Positions 45,352 through 55,144 are shown, counted from the stretch's first letter. The stretch: 60,386 nucleotides of DNA from Clostridium sp. ZS2-4 (GCF_026719745.1 NZ_JAPPRQ010000043.1:1-60386), one strand, 5' to 3'. Numbers and translations are program-made. Notes: generated by a model not told the origin, from the letters alone.

Positions 45352-45471
45352 ATGGAGAAGAACTATTTGACAAATGCTATGAATTTGTCAAAGAAGTTTC
45401 ATTTTATTATTAGGAGGATAAATAATTGTTTAAAGATGAGAAAATCCCTTATAGAAATATTTTGGTTTTAG
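45352..45471 (+). CDS. Possible 39-residue leader ORF overlapping the AI-2E transporter gene
   Basis: ATG 45352 follows CAGGAG at good spacing and runs 39 codons across the start of the transporter gene in another frame. Its DNA contains a TTTGACAAAT/ATTTGTCAAA hairpin and the ribosome site of the downstream gene, so it could couple translation. It has no recognisable protein sequence and may be chance. Confidence 0.3.
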   Translation: MEKNYLTNAMNLSKKFHFIIRRINNCLKMRKSLIEIFWF

Positions 45472-46538
45472 TTATAATTTCATATATATTGATAAAACTT
45501 ATAGATAATTATGAAGCTATATTTGGAGTTATAAATAGCTTTGTTTCTATGTTGGCACCTTTTATTTTTGCTTTTGTAATAGCTTATATATTGAATCCAA
45601 TTCTATCTTTTTTAGAAAAAAGATTTCACTTGAAAAGATCTATGAGTATTGCAATAACTTATATTGTAATACTTAGTTTGATCCTTATCGTTTTCATTAT
45701 ATTATTACCTAAAGCGGCATATAGTTTAGCTGATTTAGTGGATAATCTACCTCAATTTACTCATCAAACACAGCAGTGGATAGATAATTATATTTCAAAT
45801 TCACATCTTTTAAGTAACATAAGGATGAAAGCTTTAAAAAATAGCAATATTACTCCAATTATTCCTAAGATGACTAATGCTTTAAAAATGATTTTAGATA
45901 TTATTTTTGATAAGACCATATCAATTACAGTTTCTCTAATTAACGTTATATTTGGACTTATAATATCAATATATGTACTTTTTGACAAAGAGAAGATAAT
46001 AAAAACAATACAAAAATTTATATATATAATTTTAAAAAGAAATAATGGAGATATAGTTATAGATCTTTTAAAAAATATCCATAGTATGTTAGGGATTTGT
46101 ATAGGAAATAAAGCATTTGATTCTATGATTATAGCCAGTATTTGCTTTGTAGCGCTCACAGTATTAGGATCACCATACACATTATTGATAACAATAATAG
46201 TTGGAATTACAAATATGGTTCCCTATTTTGGACCTACTATAGGAATGATAGTAGCATTTATAATAAATCTTTTCTTTAATCCTTTTAAAGCTGTTAAGAT
46301 TTTAATATTTTTATTTTTCCTTCAGCAGTTTGATTCATGGTACTTGGATCCTAAATTGGTAGGAAACAGAGTTGGACTTAGTCCATTTTTGGCGATTTTT
46401 GCAATAACCATAGGTGGAAGCTTATTTGGAGTTATAGGAATGCTTTTAGCTGTTCCTACAATGGCTGTAATAAAGATTTATGTAGAAAAAATACTTGTAA
46501 AGTATTCTGAGAGTGATAAGGAAAATAGTGCTGCTTAA
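45426..46538 (+). CDS. AI-2E family transporter
   Basis: The 370-residue protein has eight predicted membrane segments and the family parts SMLAPFIFAFVIAYILNPIL (about 34-53), FGLIISIYVLFDKEK and late NMVPYFGPTIG and FDSWYLDPKLVGNRVGLSPF. The family exports small molecules or ions (some are Na+/H+ antiporters), and AI-2 export is not general. TTG follows AGGAGG by 8 bases. It precedes a cobalamin gene by 74 bp. Confidence 0.9.
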   Translation: MFKDEKIPYRNILVLVIISYILIKLIDNYEAIFGVINSFVSMLAPFIFAFVIAYILNPILSFLEKRFHLKRSMSIAITYIVILSLILIVFIILLPKAAYSLADLVDNLPQFTHQTQQWIDNYISNSHLLSNIRMKALKNSNITPIIPKMTNALKMILDIIFDKTISITVSLINVIFGLIISIYVLFDKEKIIKTIQKFIYIILKRNNGDIVIDLLKNIHSMLGICIGNKAFDSMIIASICFVALTVLGSPYTLLITIIVGITNMVPYFGPTIGMIVAFIINLFFNPFKAVKILIFLFFLQQFDSWYLDPKLVGNRVGLSPFLAIFAITIGGSLFGVIGMLLAVPTMAVIKIYVEKILVKYSESDKENSAA

Positions 46539-46612
46539 GATTATATTAAAAATATTGGGATGAAAATTATAGGATTAATTTATTAAAGAAGAGTTTAAAA
46601 GGAGAGGGTCTT

Positions 46613-47134
46613 ATGAAGAATGATAAGGGATATATTCATATTTACACAGGAAATGGTAAAGGAAAAACTACCTGTGCATTAGGACTTTCGTTAAGAGCTG
46701 TTTGTGCTGGAAAAAAAGTTTTCTTTGGGCAGTTTGTAAAAGGAATGAAATATAGTGAGCTTGATGCGATAAAATATTTACCAAATTTTAAGATGAGGCA
46801 GTATGGGAGAAACTGTTTCGTTTATAATAATCCTGCTGAAGAAGATATAGAAACAGCTAAAAATGGACTTTTAGAAATGGAAAATATTTTAGCAGATGGT
46901 AAATTTGACTTGGTAGTTATGGATGAATTAAACATAGCTCTTTATTATAAATTGTTTTCAGTAGAAGATGTTATAAAGGTTTTAGATAAAAGAAAAGAAA
47001 ATGTGGAAATTATAATTACAGGAAGATATGCACTAAAGGAGCTTATAGATAAAGCAGATTTAGTTACAGAAATGAAGGAAATAAAACATTATTATAAAAA
47101 AGGTGTTCAGGCAAGGACAGGAATAGAAAAATAA
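46613..47134 (+). CDS. Cob(I)yrinic acid a,c-diamide adenosyltransferase (CobO/BtuR family)
   Basis: The 173-residue protein has the P-loop TGNGKGKTTCALGLSLRA (about 12-29), KVFFGQFVKG, DLVVMDELNIALYY and IIITGRYA of the CobA/CobO/BtuR family. It adenosylates corrinoids on the way to adenosylcobalamin. AGGAGAGG precedes ATG. No other cobalamin gene is in the window, so it may act in salvage. Confidence 0.92.
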   Translation: MKNDKGYIHIYTGNGKGKTTCALGLSLRAVCAGKKVFFGQFVKGMKYSELDAIKYLPNFKMRQYGRNCFVYNNPAEEDIETAKNGLLEMENILADGKFDLVVMDELNIALYYKLFSVEDVIKVLDKRKENVEIIITGRYALKELIDKADLVTEMKEIKHYYKKGVQARTGIEK

Positions 47135-47208
47135 TAACTTAAGCTATTAAAACAACTATATATAAATGAAATAATATAACTTTCTAAAAAATATAGCCCA
47201 TAAAATTT

Positions 47209-47245
47209 TAAAACGTGCTAATCAGTAAAGATTAGCACGTTTTTG
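47209..47245. terminator. Bidirectional terminator
   Basis: The stem AAAACGTGCTAATC/GATTAGCACGTTTT lies between the convergent adenosyltransferase and the small membrane-protein gene. Confidence 0.85.
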
Positions 47246-47265
47246 TGTGTAGAATTAATAATATT

Positions 47266-47466
47266 TCAAATTATAAAGTGATAGTATATTTCATTACAAG
47301 AATTGTGCTGGCATCTTTCAGCAATACAGTTTTTTGTATTCAAATCATAAATTTTAGAGTTGTTCTGTTTATATCCTCTGTAAATTAATATAAATTCTAT
47401 TATAAGTATAAATATTAATATAAAAAGAAGCTTAAAAAAATTAGAATTAATAGTTTTTTTTAGCAT
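47266..47466 (-). CDS. 66-residue single-pass protein with Cys-rich tail
   Basis: ATG at 47466 follows CTGGAGA. One long membrane helix (about 10-29, FFKLLFILIFILIIEFILIY) is followed by a short extracytoplasmic or cytoplasmic tail containing CIAERCQHNSC. The three Cys and one His could bind a metal or form a disulfide. I recognise no family. The hydrophobic stretch and ribosome site support a real gene. Confidence 0.55.
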   Translation of the reverse strand: MLKKTINSNFFKLLFILIFILIIEFILIYRGYKQNNSKIYDLNTKNCIAERCQHNSCNEIYYHFII

Positions 47467-47644
47467 AAAAAATCTCCAGAAAAATTATTACTCATATTAT
47501 TTTATGCAGGGAAGAAAAGTTACAGTATAGAATATTAGGGTAATAAAAATAGCTAAAATAGCAAAAAAATACATTAAATAAGTGACATAAATTCCATTAT
47601 AAGGTATAATTAAAAAGTAAATAATGGATTAAGAGGTGATAAAT

Positions 47645-48169
47645 GTGAATGAAAATAAAAATTCTTCTATAGTTTTAATGGTACAAAGTGCATATAAAGT
47701 ATTTTGCTATTATGATATTTCCCCTTTAACAGTGAAAAAATTTGAAGATATATATGGAGAAAATGTGTGGACAAACTCAAAACCAGTTTTGAAGATTTTT
47801 CAAGTAGAACAAGGAATAGTTAAAGAAATAGAGACAATTTACCTGGATGCATTCGCAAATAATTGGTATATAAATCTTAATAAGGATGATATTGATATAT
47901 TCGTTAAACTAGGTAGAATACTACCTGATGATACATTTGTTTCAATTGCATTTTCTAATACAGTAACAACTCCTAAAGATAGACAATCAGATAATAGAGA
48001 TGTATATTATGTAGATGTTTCTAAACAGTATGAAGAGAATCCTGATACTACACTGCCTACATATAATGAAAGTAACTCTTGCAAAATTAACAGAAATCAG
48101 CCCAAGCCTTACCCATTCATGGTTGAAAAAAAAAAATCAGCAAAAGTATATACAAATAGTGTTAGGTGA
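47645..48169 (+). CDS. DUF4912-domain protein with a homopolymer frameshift
   Basis: This is read as 174 residues from GTG 47645 (AGAGGTG lies 6 bases upstream). The DUF4912 core is IVLMVQSAYKVFCYYDISPL and PVLKIFQVEQGIVKEIETIY, with NNWYINL and LPDDTFVSIAFSNTV. Near the end there is a run of eleven A (about 48126-48136). After it the frame stops at 48169, but the +1 frame continues to 48245 with protein-like sequence (LGEKNYFNEYFEEYFDKVSK). One A fewer would give a single longer protein. The gene is 99 bp before the GH57 gene, and DUF4912 proteins often accompany GH57 enzymes, which supports a shared role. Confidence 0.82.
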   Translation: MNENKNSSIVLMVQSAYKVFCYYDISPLTVKKFEDIYGENVWTNSKPVLKIFQVEQGIVKEIETIYLDAFANNWYINLNKDDIDIFVKLGRILPDDTFVSIAFSNTVTTPKDRQSDNRDVYYVDVSKQYEENPDTTLPTYNESNSCKINRNQPKPYPFMVEKKKSAKVYTNSVR

Positions 48170-48268
48170 AAAAAATTATTTTAATGAATATTTTGAAGAA
48201 TATTTTGATAAAGTATCCAAGGAATATATAGCAGCTTCATCATAACTAAAACTAATGGAGGTATAGAT

Positions 48269-49852
48269 ATGGAAAAAGGATATGTTGCATTAATATTACA
48301 CAGTCATATGCCTTATGTAAGGCATCCAGAAATTGAAGATGCTCTGGAAGAAAGATGGCTTTTTGAGGCGATGAGTGAATGTTATATACCACTTATAAAT
48401 GCTTTCGACAACTTGATTAAAGATGAAATTCCGTTTAAGATAACTATGAATATTACACCACCTCTTATGGGAATGCTTGAAGATGAATATTTAAATGAAA
48501 GATATTTAGAATATATGAATTCATGCATAGAACTTTCAGAAAAAGAAATTATAAGAACTAAAGATGACAAAGAGTTAAATAAATTAGCACATTTTTATAA
48601 TGAAAGATTCAAAATGATATTAAGAAAATATAAAGAATATGATAATAGATTAATGAATGCTTTTAAAAAATTTGATAAGCTAGGATGCCTTGAAATAATA
48701 ACTTGCTCAGCAACTCATGCATTACTTCCACTACTTGCAATAAATCCTGAAACTATAAAAGCTCAAATTGCAACAGCTGTTCAATCATACATAGACTGTA
48801 TTGGACATGCACCTAAAGGCATATGGCTTCCAGAATGTGCGTATACTTATTCTCTTGATACAGTTTTAAAAGAGTATGGATTAACTTACTTTATTTCGGA
48901 AAATAAAGCTGTTCTTAATTCTTCGCCTAGACCTAAATATGGAACTTACACCCCTATATCTACACCAAATGGAGTATGCGTCTTTGGTAGAGATATGGAG
49001 TCGTCTCAACAAGTGTGGAGCAACTATTTAGGGTATCCAGGAGATTTTAATTATAGAGAATTTTACAGAGACATAGGGTATGAAGCACCTATGGAATATA
49101 TTGCTCCATATATTAACAGAGCTGGGATAAGGATTGATACAGGAATTAAATATTACAAAATAACAGGTAAAACTGAAAATAAAGAGTATTATGACAGAGA
49201 AATGGCAATGAAAAAAGTAAGAGACCATGCAGGACATTTTGCTGATGGAAGAAACAGACAGATAACGTTATCTAGCCAGCAAATGGATGTGCCTCCAATA
49301 ATAACTTGCCCTTATGATACAGAGTTATATGGACATTGGTGGTTTGAAGGACCTGATTTTATAGAACAATTCATACGTATGGCTTCTGAAGAGTGGACCA
49401 ATTTCAAGCTGACAACACCATCAGAATATTTAAAACAAAATTCTATGGTTCAGTGCGGCAGTCCTTCACCATCAAGTTGGGGAGAAAATAGTGATTATTC
49501 TGTATGGTTAAATCCATCAAATCATTGGATATATAGAGATTTGCATAGGTGTGAACAGTCTATGACAAGGCTTGCCAATACATATAAAGAGCCTACAGAT
49601 ATTCAAAAAAGAGCGTTGAATCAGGCAGCAAGAGAGCTTATGCTGGCAGAGTCTTCAGATTGGCCTTTTATTATTAAAAATAATACTACAGTAGAATACG
49701 CTGTAAGAAGAGTAAATACCCATATAGAAAGATTTAACAAACTATATGAAGATATAACAAAAAAATCTATAGATATTAAATGGCTTTCTAATGTTGAAGA
49801 AGTAGATAATATATTTCCAAATGTTAATTATGAAATATATAGTAAAATTTAA
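48269..49852 (+). CDS. GH57-family 1,4-alpha-glucan branching enzyme
   Basis: The 527-residue protein carries the GH57 (DUF1957) start HSHMPYVRHPEI, nucleophile Glu in IWLPECAY (about 190), catalytic Asp in CPYDTELYGHWWFEG (about 351) and a C-terminal helical domain (about 420-527, SSDWPFIIKNNTTVEYAVRR). It creates alpha-1,6 branches in alpha-glucans such as glycogen. TGGAGGT precedes ATG. It follows the DUF4912 gene and has its own terminator. No glycogen synthase gene is in the window. Confidence 0.93.
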   Translation: MEKGYVALILHSHMPYVRHPEIEDALEERWLFEAMSECYIPLINAFDNLIKDEIPFKITMNITPPLMGMLEDEYLNERYLEYMNSCIELSEKEIIRTKDDKELNKLAHFYNERFKMILRKYKEYDNRLMNAFKKFDKLGCLEIITCSATHALLPLLAINPETIKAQIATAVQSYIDCIGHAPKGIWLPECAYTYSLDTVLKEYGLTYFISENKAVLNSSPRPKYGTYTPISTPNGVCVFGRDMESSQQVWSNYLGYPGDFNYREFYRDIGYEAPMEYIAPYINRAGIRIDTGIKYYKITGKTENKEYYDREMAMKKVRDHAGHFADGRNRQITLSSQQMDVPPIITCPYDTELYGHWWFEGPDFIEQFIRMASEEWTNFKLTTPSEYLKQNSMVQCGSPSPSSWGENSDYSVWLNPSNHWIYRDLHRCEQSMTRLANTYKEPTDIQKRALNQAARELMLAESSDWPFIIKNNTTVEYAVRRVNTHIERFNKLYEDITKKSIDIKWLSNVEEVDNIFPNVNYEIYSKI

Positions 49853-49893
49853 AACAAATCCCTGTGGACTTAGGGTTCACGGGGATTTGTTTA
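49853..49893 (+). terminator. Intrinsic terminator
   Basis: The stem AACAAATCCC/GGGATTTGTT has an inner GTG/CAC pairing and is followed by T-rich sequence. Confidence 0.75.
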
Positions 49894-49983
49894 ATATTAA
49901 AGTAAAAATGAATATTATGTGCTTTTTATTTTTCATATTATAAATTATAATAGTTTTTATAATGATTTGGAAAAGGAGAACAT

Positions 49984-51237
49984 ATGGATAAAGAAATTTT
50001 TGACTTGAAAAAATATACATTGGATAATGGATTAACTGTAGTAACAATAAAAAAGGATACTCAATTAGCTTCTATTCACATAGGAATTAAAATTGGTTCT
50101 ATATATGAGAGTATTGAACAGAAGGGAATATCCCATTTTGTAGAGCATATGATGTTTAAAGGAACAGGAAAGAGAACAAATGAAGAACTTAACGAAGAGC
50201 TTGAGCAAAGAGCAGGAGAATATAATGCTTATACTGATTATAATTGTACAGTTTACAGTATAACAGCTTTGAAAGAAGAGATAGAGCAATCAGTGGAACT
50301 ATTAGGAGATATGGTTAAAAATTCAACTTTTCCTAAAGATGAAATTGAAAAGGAAAGGGGGGTAATACTGGCAGAAATTAGGACAAGCAAAGATGATATA
50401 GAAGACTACAGCTATAAAAAGGTTACAGAATATGCTTTTAAAAAGAGTTCTATAAGAATAGATACAATAGGTACAAAAAATACAGTTGAAAAATTCAAGA
50501 GACATGAATTGATGAAGTTTTATAAAACCTATTATGTACCTAATAATTCATATATAACTTTAGTTTCGCCATATTCTCATGAGGAGGCAATAGAGTTAGT
50601 TAAAAAGTATTTTAATGACTGGAAAAGGCAAGAATTTAACAGAGGAGAAGTAATAGTTGAAGACAATATACCAGGTAAAAAAATTTCATACAAAAGAGAT
50701 GCTGAACAGTGCACAATTGTGTATTTATATACTTTCCATGGTTTAACAAAAGATGAGGAATTGGCTTTAAGAATACTGAATTATAAATTTGGAGAAAGTG
50801 CTAATTCTGTATTGTTTAGACGACTAAGAGAAGAAAAAGGTCTTGCTTATGATGTTTATTCTGAGTTGGATATGAGCAAGTATGTTAAGACTTTGAGCAT
50901 ATATACGGCAGTTAATCAAGATGATGTTGACGAAGCGTTGGATCTAATCAATAAGTCAATTGAAGATGTACAAAACGAAGAAATAGTTTTAGATGATAGA
51001 AATGTTTCACTTATGAAAAAAGTATTAAAAACAGCTGTGGCCAGTACACTAGAAGATTCAGCACAGCTTTGCAATTATATATTGCATCAAATTATTGATA
51101 AGGAAGATATTTATGAATTTATTGACAATATGAAGAATATGGAAAAAATTAAAAGTCAGGATATATATAATATTTCAAGAAAGGTTTTAAAAGAACCTAC
51201 TATACACATTTTATTATCTGAAAAGAGTGAGATATAG
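49984..51237 (+). CDS. M16-family zinc metalloprotease
   Basis: The 417-residue protein has the inverted zinc motif HFVEH (about 51-55, in ISHFVEHMMFKGTGKRT), ERGVILAEI and the second domain with RRLREEKGLAYDVYSELDM (about 279-297). It is a processing-peptidase-like enzyme, with the substrate unknown. AAAGGAG precedes ATG. The stop overlaps the recX start, so the pair is translationally coupled. Confidence 0.93.
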   Translation: MDKEIFDLKKYTLDNGLTVVTIKKDTQLASIHIGIKIGSIYESIEQKGISHFVEHMMFKGTGKRTNEELNEELEQRAGEYNAYTDYNCTVYSITALKEEIEQSVELLGDMVKNSTFPKDEIEKERGVILAEIRTSKDDIEDYSYKKVTEYAFKKSSIRIDTIGTKNTVEKFKRHELMKFYKTYYVPNNSYITLVSPYSHEEAIELVKKYFNDWKRQEFNRGEVIVEDNIPGKKISYKRDAEQCTIVYLYTFHGLTKDEELALRILNYKFGESANSVLFRRLREEKGLAYDVYSELDMSKYVKTLSIYTAVNQDDVDEALDLINKSIEDVQNEEIVLDDRNVSLMKKVLKTAVASTLEDSAQLCNYILHQIIDKEDIYEFIDNMKNMEKIKSQDIYNISRKVLKEPTIHILLSEKSEI

Positions 51238-52079
51238 TGGAGAAAACAATAACAAAAATAGAGACACAGAAAAAAAACAAAAACAGGGTCAATGTATTTT
51301 TGGATGATGAATTTGCTTTTTCATGCAGTGCAGAACTTGTTTATTATCATAATCTTAAAAGAAATAAGAAAATCAATATGGAACTATTTAAGGAAATAAT
51401 TAGAGAAGATAATTATTTAAAAGCAAAAAATTCTGCTTTGAGAATAATAGAAAAGACCTATAAAACTGAAAGAGAAATGTTTGAAAAATTAGTTACCTTG
51501 GGGTATGACGAGAAAACCTCATCAAGAGTGATGAAATTTCTAAAGGAATATAGTTTTGTAGATGACAATAAATATGCTGATATGTTTATAAGAGATAAGA
51601 GTTTGTTATGGGGAAAGAGTAAAATAAGATATGCATTGCTAAAAAAAGGTATATCAGAAGAAATAGTAGAAAATGGACTCAGTGAAATTACTTATGATAT
51701 GGAAGTGATTTCAGCAGTAAAGCTTGCAGAGAAAAGATATAATACTATTATCAAATCGGAAAGTAATATGTATAAGATATATAAAAAGCTCGGAGATTAT
51801 TTGGCATCAAGAGGATATGAATATAATATAATTAACACTGTTTTAAATAGATTGATTAAAATAGATACTCATGATATAAATAATGCAGACAAACTTAGTG
51901 AAAATAACCATATGATTGAAACACTTAAAGAGCTTGCAGAAAAGAGATATGGAATAATAAGCAAATCAGAAAAAGATAAATCAAAAATTTACAGGAAGTT
52001 AGGACAATATCTTATGCGAAGAGGATATAAATGGGAAGATATAAAAAATGTATTGAAAGATATAATATATAAAGAATAA
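51237..52079 (+). CDS. recX: Recombination regulator RecX
   Basis: The 280-residue protein is a helical-repeat protein with the RecX pattern: VNVFLDDEFAFSCSAELVYY, KTEREMFEKLVTLGYDE, FVDDNKYADMFIRDKSLLWG and GKSKIRYALLKKGISEEIVE. It modulates RecA filaments. GTG overlaps the protease stop (TAGTG). Two copies of EKRYxxIxKSExxxxKIYxKLGxYLxxRGY near the end show an internal repeat unit. Confidence 0.9.
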   Translation: MEKTITKIETQKKNKNRVNVFLDDEFAFSCSAELVYYHNLKRNKKINMELFKEIIREDNYLKAKNSALRIIEKTYKTEREMFEKLVTLGYDEKTSSRVMKFLKEYSFVDDNKYADMFIRDKSLLWGKSKIRYALLKKGISEEIVENGLSEITYDMEVISAVKLAEKRYNTIIKSESNMYKIYKKLGDYLASRGYEYNIINTVLNRLIKIDTHDINNADKLSENNHMIETLKELAEKRYGIISKSEKDKSKIYRKLGQYLMRRGYKWEDIKNVLKDIIYKE

Positions 52080-52140
52080 GTTAAATATTTATTTTTTTTA
52101 TTTAACAGTTTAACTGTCAACTTGTGTTGGGGGTGGGTAT

Positions 52141-53295
52141 ATGACTAAAAATCCAGTAGATGTAGCGTTAATATTAATATTTTTATATCCTTTGATAAAA
52201 GGATTTTTGTTAAAATTTTCATCTAAGAATTTAAAAAGTGACCTTGAAGAGGGGAACAGTTATATTTCATTTATAGCTGGAGCAATTTTAGGAACATATT
52301 TAACAAAGAAAATTTTTGTAATTCATCAGGAAGGAATATATGTTGAAATCTACAATTATATTCCGGAAAAGATTATTTTAATACTAGAAAGTAATCCAGT
52401 ATTTATATATGTAATTGTAATGCCAATAATAATATTTTTAGTTTATAAAATTATAGGAATTATTATTGAGGCAATAAATAGTATAACTTTTTATCCACTG
52501 CTGGATGGGGTTGAAGATTTAATAAAAGAAAAAAGTGGATTTGTTAAGAGAATAATAGGATTACTCTTTCAATTACCTAAAGCCATTTGGTATATACTGC
52601 TGGTAACTTTGGTGTTGAATGTGTCAGCAATAATTGGAGTAAGCAATTCTTATAATGAAAAACTTGATAAATCTATAGTTTACAGCTCTATTTGCGAAAA
52701 TGTTATAAATCCAATAACAAATTCAAAGTTTGCTCAAAAACTTCCCAATATAATAAATAATTCTTTTAAAATAGTTGTAAAAAACGATGAAGCAGAATCT
52801 TTAAATAAGTCTGGACAAACTATAGTTTATTATAATGGAATTACTTTATCAGATGGCATTAAGTCAAATAAAGAAATAGACGGATTTGCAAGGGCACTAA
52901 CAAAGGATGAAAAAAGCTCTGCTGAAAAAGCAAAAGATATATATAATTGGGTAGGCAAAAATATAGAATATGATTATGATAAAGTTGAAAAAATTTTAAA
53001 AAATGATTTTAGTGTAAAATCTGGAGCAGTAAATACATTTTATTCAAGAAAAGGAATATGTTTTGATTATTCTTGTCTTTTTGCAGCAATGTGCAAAGCT
53101 AATAACATAGAAGTAAGAATAATTACAGGAGAAGGCTTCAATGGGTCAAGTTGGGTAAGTCATGCGTGGAATCAAGTATATATAAGTGAAGAGAAACGAT
53201 GGATAAATGTTGATGCTACTTTTTATAAAGGTGGTAACTATTTTGATAGCTCAATTTTCAAATTAGATCATAGAAATGCAAAAATAGCTGGGTAA
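52141..53295 (+). CDS. Membrane protein with transglutaminase-like protease domain
   Basis: The 384-residue protein has four membrane segments (about 8-24, 40-55, 85-110 and 150-172) and an external transglutaminase-like domain (about 255-384). The catalytic triad is Cys in KGICFDYSCLFAAM, His in WVSHAWNQVY and Asp in WINVDATF. The family are mostly cysteine proteases or amide cleaving enzymes. GGGGGTGGG precedes ATG. The role is unknown. Confidence 0.88.
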   Translation: MTKNPVDVALILIFLYPLIKGFLLKFSSKNLKSDLEEGNSYISFIAGAILGTYLTKKIFVIHQEGIYVEIYNYIPEKIILILESNPVFIYVIVMPIIIFLVYKIIGIIIEAINSITFYPLLDGVEDLIKEKSGFVKRIIGLLFQLPKAIWYILLVTLVLNVSAIIGVSNSYNEKLDKSIVYSSICENVINPITNSKFAQKLPNIINNSFKIVVKNDEAESLNKSGQTIVYYNGITLSDGIKSNKEIDGFARALTKDEKSSAEKAKDIYNWVGKNIEYDYDKVEKILKNDFSVKSGAVNTFYSRKGICFDYSCLFAAMCKANNIEVRIITGEGFNGSSWVSHAWNQVYISEEKRWINVDATFYKGGNYFDSSIFKLDHRNAKIAG

Positions 53296-53592
53296 GTTAA
53301 AAAATGTAATTATTTAATACATTTATATTTTAGTATAAAAACCATAAAAAACAAATGTTTTATTGACATATTTTTTGTATAAGGTATCATTGTATTAAGG
53401 TATATTACAGAAAAATATGTAAAATTATATCTAACTGAATCTTATCTGCGAATAATAGGGGATGTGATATTAAAATCACCTATAAAGTTAAATTTTTCAG
53501 ATGGATATTTGGCATTGGTGTGTAAGATATATAGTACTAGTGTCTTCCTTTGTCAAATAAATACATAAAGTGAAGCTTTATAATATATAAGT

Positions 53593-53685
53593 TGCAATAA
53601 ATACTATTCATTGTATTAAAACTTATTTTGAAGTTTTTTCATAAATGATTCTTGAACAATGAATATTGATAATTGTAATATATAT
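53593..53685. repeat. Dispersed palindromic repeat, copy B
   Basis: This copy is in opposite orientation to copy A. The outer arms ATTCATTGTAT and ACAATGAAT flank a central hairpin AAAACTT/AAGTTTT. The reverse complement matches copy A closely over about 90 bp with scattered changes. The 439-bp gap 53296-53734 otherwise has a TTGACA-like promoter candidate near 53374, a GGTGAT/ATCACC hairpin near 53463-53482, and no gene. Confidence 0.7.
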
Positions 53686-53734
53686 ATGTCCTCTTAAAAA
53701 ATTTAGGAATAATAACTAATGTGAGGGAGGAAAT

Positions 53735-55084
53735 ATGACAACATATAAGTTTATTGCCAAATTTATTAATTCGGCTTTGGAAGCAGTACCTATACTGTTG
53801 ATGTATCTAAAAGTTCTTCAAAAGGAGTATTATTTAAAGGAACATAAGTTAAAAATAGGGTTATACATATTAATACATGCTATTTTTTCTGCATGGGCTA
53901 TTATCAGTATCAGCAATGGAGGTCATACACTTGCAATAATTATATTTTCAATAATGGTGATGGCAATTCTTACATCAACAGCATTGAAATATTCAGCTGT
54001 AGCTGCACTGATTTCATATATATACATAATAATTATAGAAGTTGGATGTATTACAATTTTTTCGATTTTGGCTGGTAAAAACAGTATTCTTTTATTGGAC
54101 AATATAAAAATAGATATACTCTTTGCTTTGGTGCTGAATTTAATTAGAGTTTCAATTTTAGCTTTTATGCATAAAACTAAAATAAATTTTATAAAGTTTC
54201 CTTTAAAAGAGGAAGAGGACAATATAACTTCCTATTGGATATTTGGCATATTTATTATGCTAATTTGTTTAATTAGCGTTAATAATATCATAAGTAACAA
54301 AATAAATGTTGTAATATATCAAGTACTGGTATCTTTACTATTACTATTTTTTATATTTATTGGAATGATTGATTATAGAAAGAGAATGGAATTAAATAAG
54401 ATAAAAAACAAATTTGAATTAAAAAAAGAATATGCAAATAATCTTGAAAGTATTATAGATATTATTAGGAGAGAGAAGCATGATTTTGCCAATCATATAA
54501 ATACAATTTATGCTATGTGCATTTTAAATAGACCGGATACATTGGAATGCATAAAAAACTATTTAAGAAGAACTACAAATAATTTAGAAACAGCATATAA
54601 GTTTTTTGATACTGGAAATGATTATATAGATGGTTTAATTGCAATGAAAAGTAATTTGGCTTTTGAAAATGATATTTACTTAGATGTGGATTTTGAAATA
54701 TCCTTAGATGTGATTATGATAGATGATTATGAGTTGGTGGGTATAATAAGTAATATTTTAGATAATGCTTTTCAATGTTTTAATTCAGAAAAACATGATG
54801 AAAAAAAAATTATTTCTGTTTACGGATATGTTGAAGAAGGAAAATATTATTTATCTATTGCAAACAATGGTCCTATGATTCCTAAAAATAAAATAGATAA
54901 AATCTTTAATAAAGGTTTTACTACAAAAAAAGATGATAAAAAGGATCATGGATTTGGTTTGTTTATTGTAAATAGTCTAATGAAGAAAAATGGAGGCAAA
55001 GTAAGTATTTCAAGTTCTCCAGAAGAAACTGAATTTTTATTGGAATTTAAACTGAAAGAGGACTCTTGTGAGGAAACGGGCTAA
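53735..55084 (+). CDS. AgrC-like GHKL sensor histidine kinase, orphan
   Basis: The 449-residue protein has six or seven N-terminal membrane helices (about 10-210), a coiled linker, the phospho-His region REKHDFANHINTIYAM (about 246-261) and a HATPase_c_5 domain with NILDNAFQCFN, YLSIANNGP and HGFGLFIVNSLMKK. This is the HPK10/AgrC type that senses peptides. GGGAGGAAAT precedes ATG. No response regulator, agrB or agrD lies nearby, so partner and ligand are unknown. Confidence 0.88.
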   Translation: MTTYKFIAKFINSALEAVPILLMYLKVLQKEYYLKEHKLKIGLYILIHAIFSAWAIISISNGGHTLAIIIFSIMVMAILTSTALKYSAVAALISYIYIIIIEVGCITIFSILAGKNSILLLDNIKIDILFALVLNLIRVSILAFMHKTKINFIKFPLKEEEDNITSYWIFGIFIMLICLISVNNIISNKINVVIYQVLVSLLLLFFIFIGMIDYRKRMELNKIKNKFELKKEYANNLESIIDIIRREKHDFANHINTIYAMCILNRPDTLECIKNYLRRTTNNLETAYKFFDTGNDYIDGLIAMKSNLAFENDIYLDVDFEISLDVIMIDDYELVGIISNILDNAFQCFNSEKHDEKKIISVYGYVEEGKYYLSIANNGPMIPKNKIDKIFNKGFTTKKDDKKDHGFGLFIVNSLMKKNGGKVSISSSPEETEFLLEFKLKEDSCEETG

Positions 55085-55144
55085 TATAAATTCTTTAACT
55101 ATACAAATAAATTTAATGTATACTTAGGGGAATTTTCAAATTTG

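Noticed and set aside
48015-48245. Separate 76-codon gene after the DUF4912 protein
   Set aside because: Only its end looks like protein. It is best explained as the frameshifted tail of the DUF4912 gene.
53400-53560. Cyclic-di-GMP riboswitch in the gap before the AgrC-like kinase
   Set aside because: There is a hairpin but no match to the conserved core residues of the aptamer.
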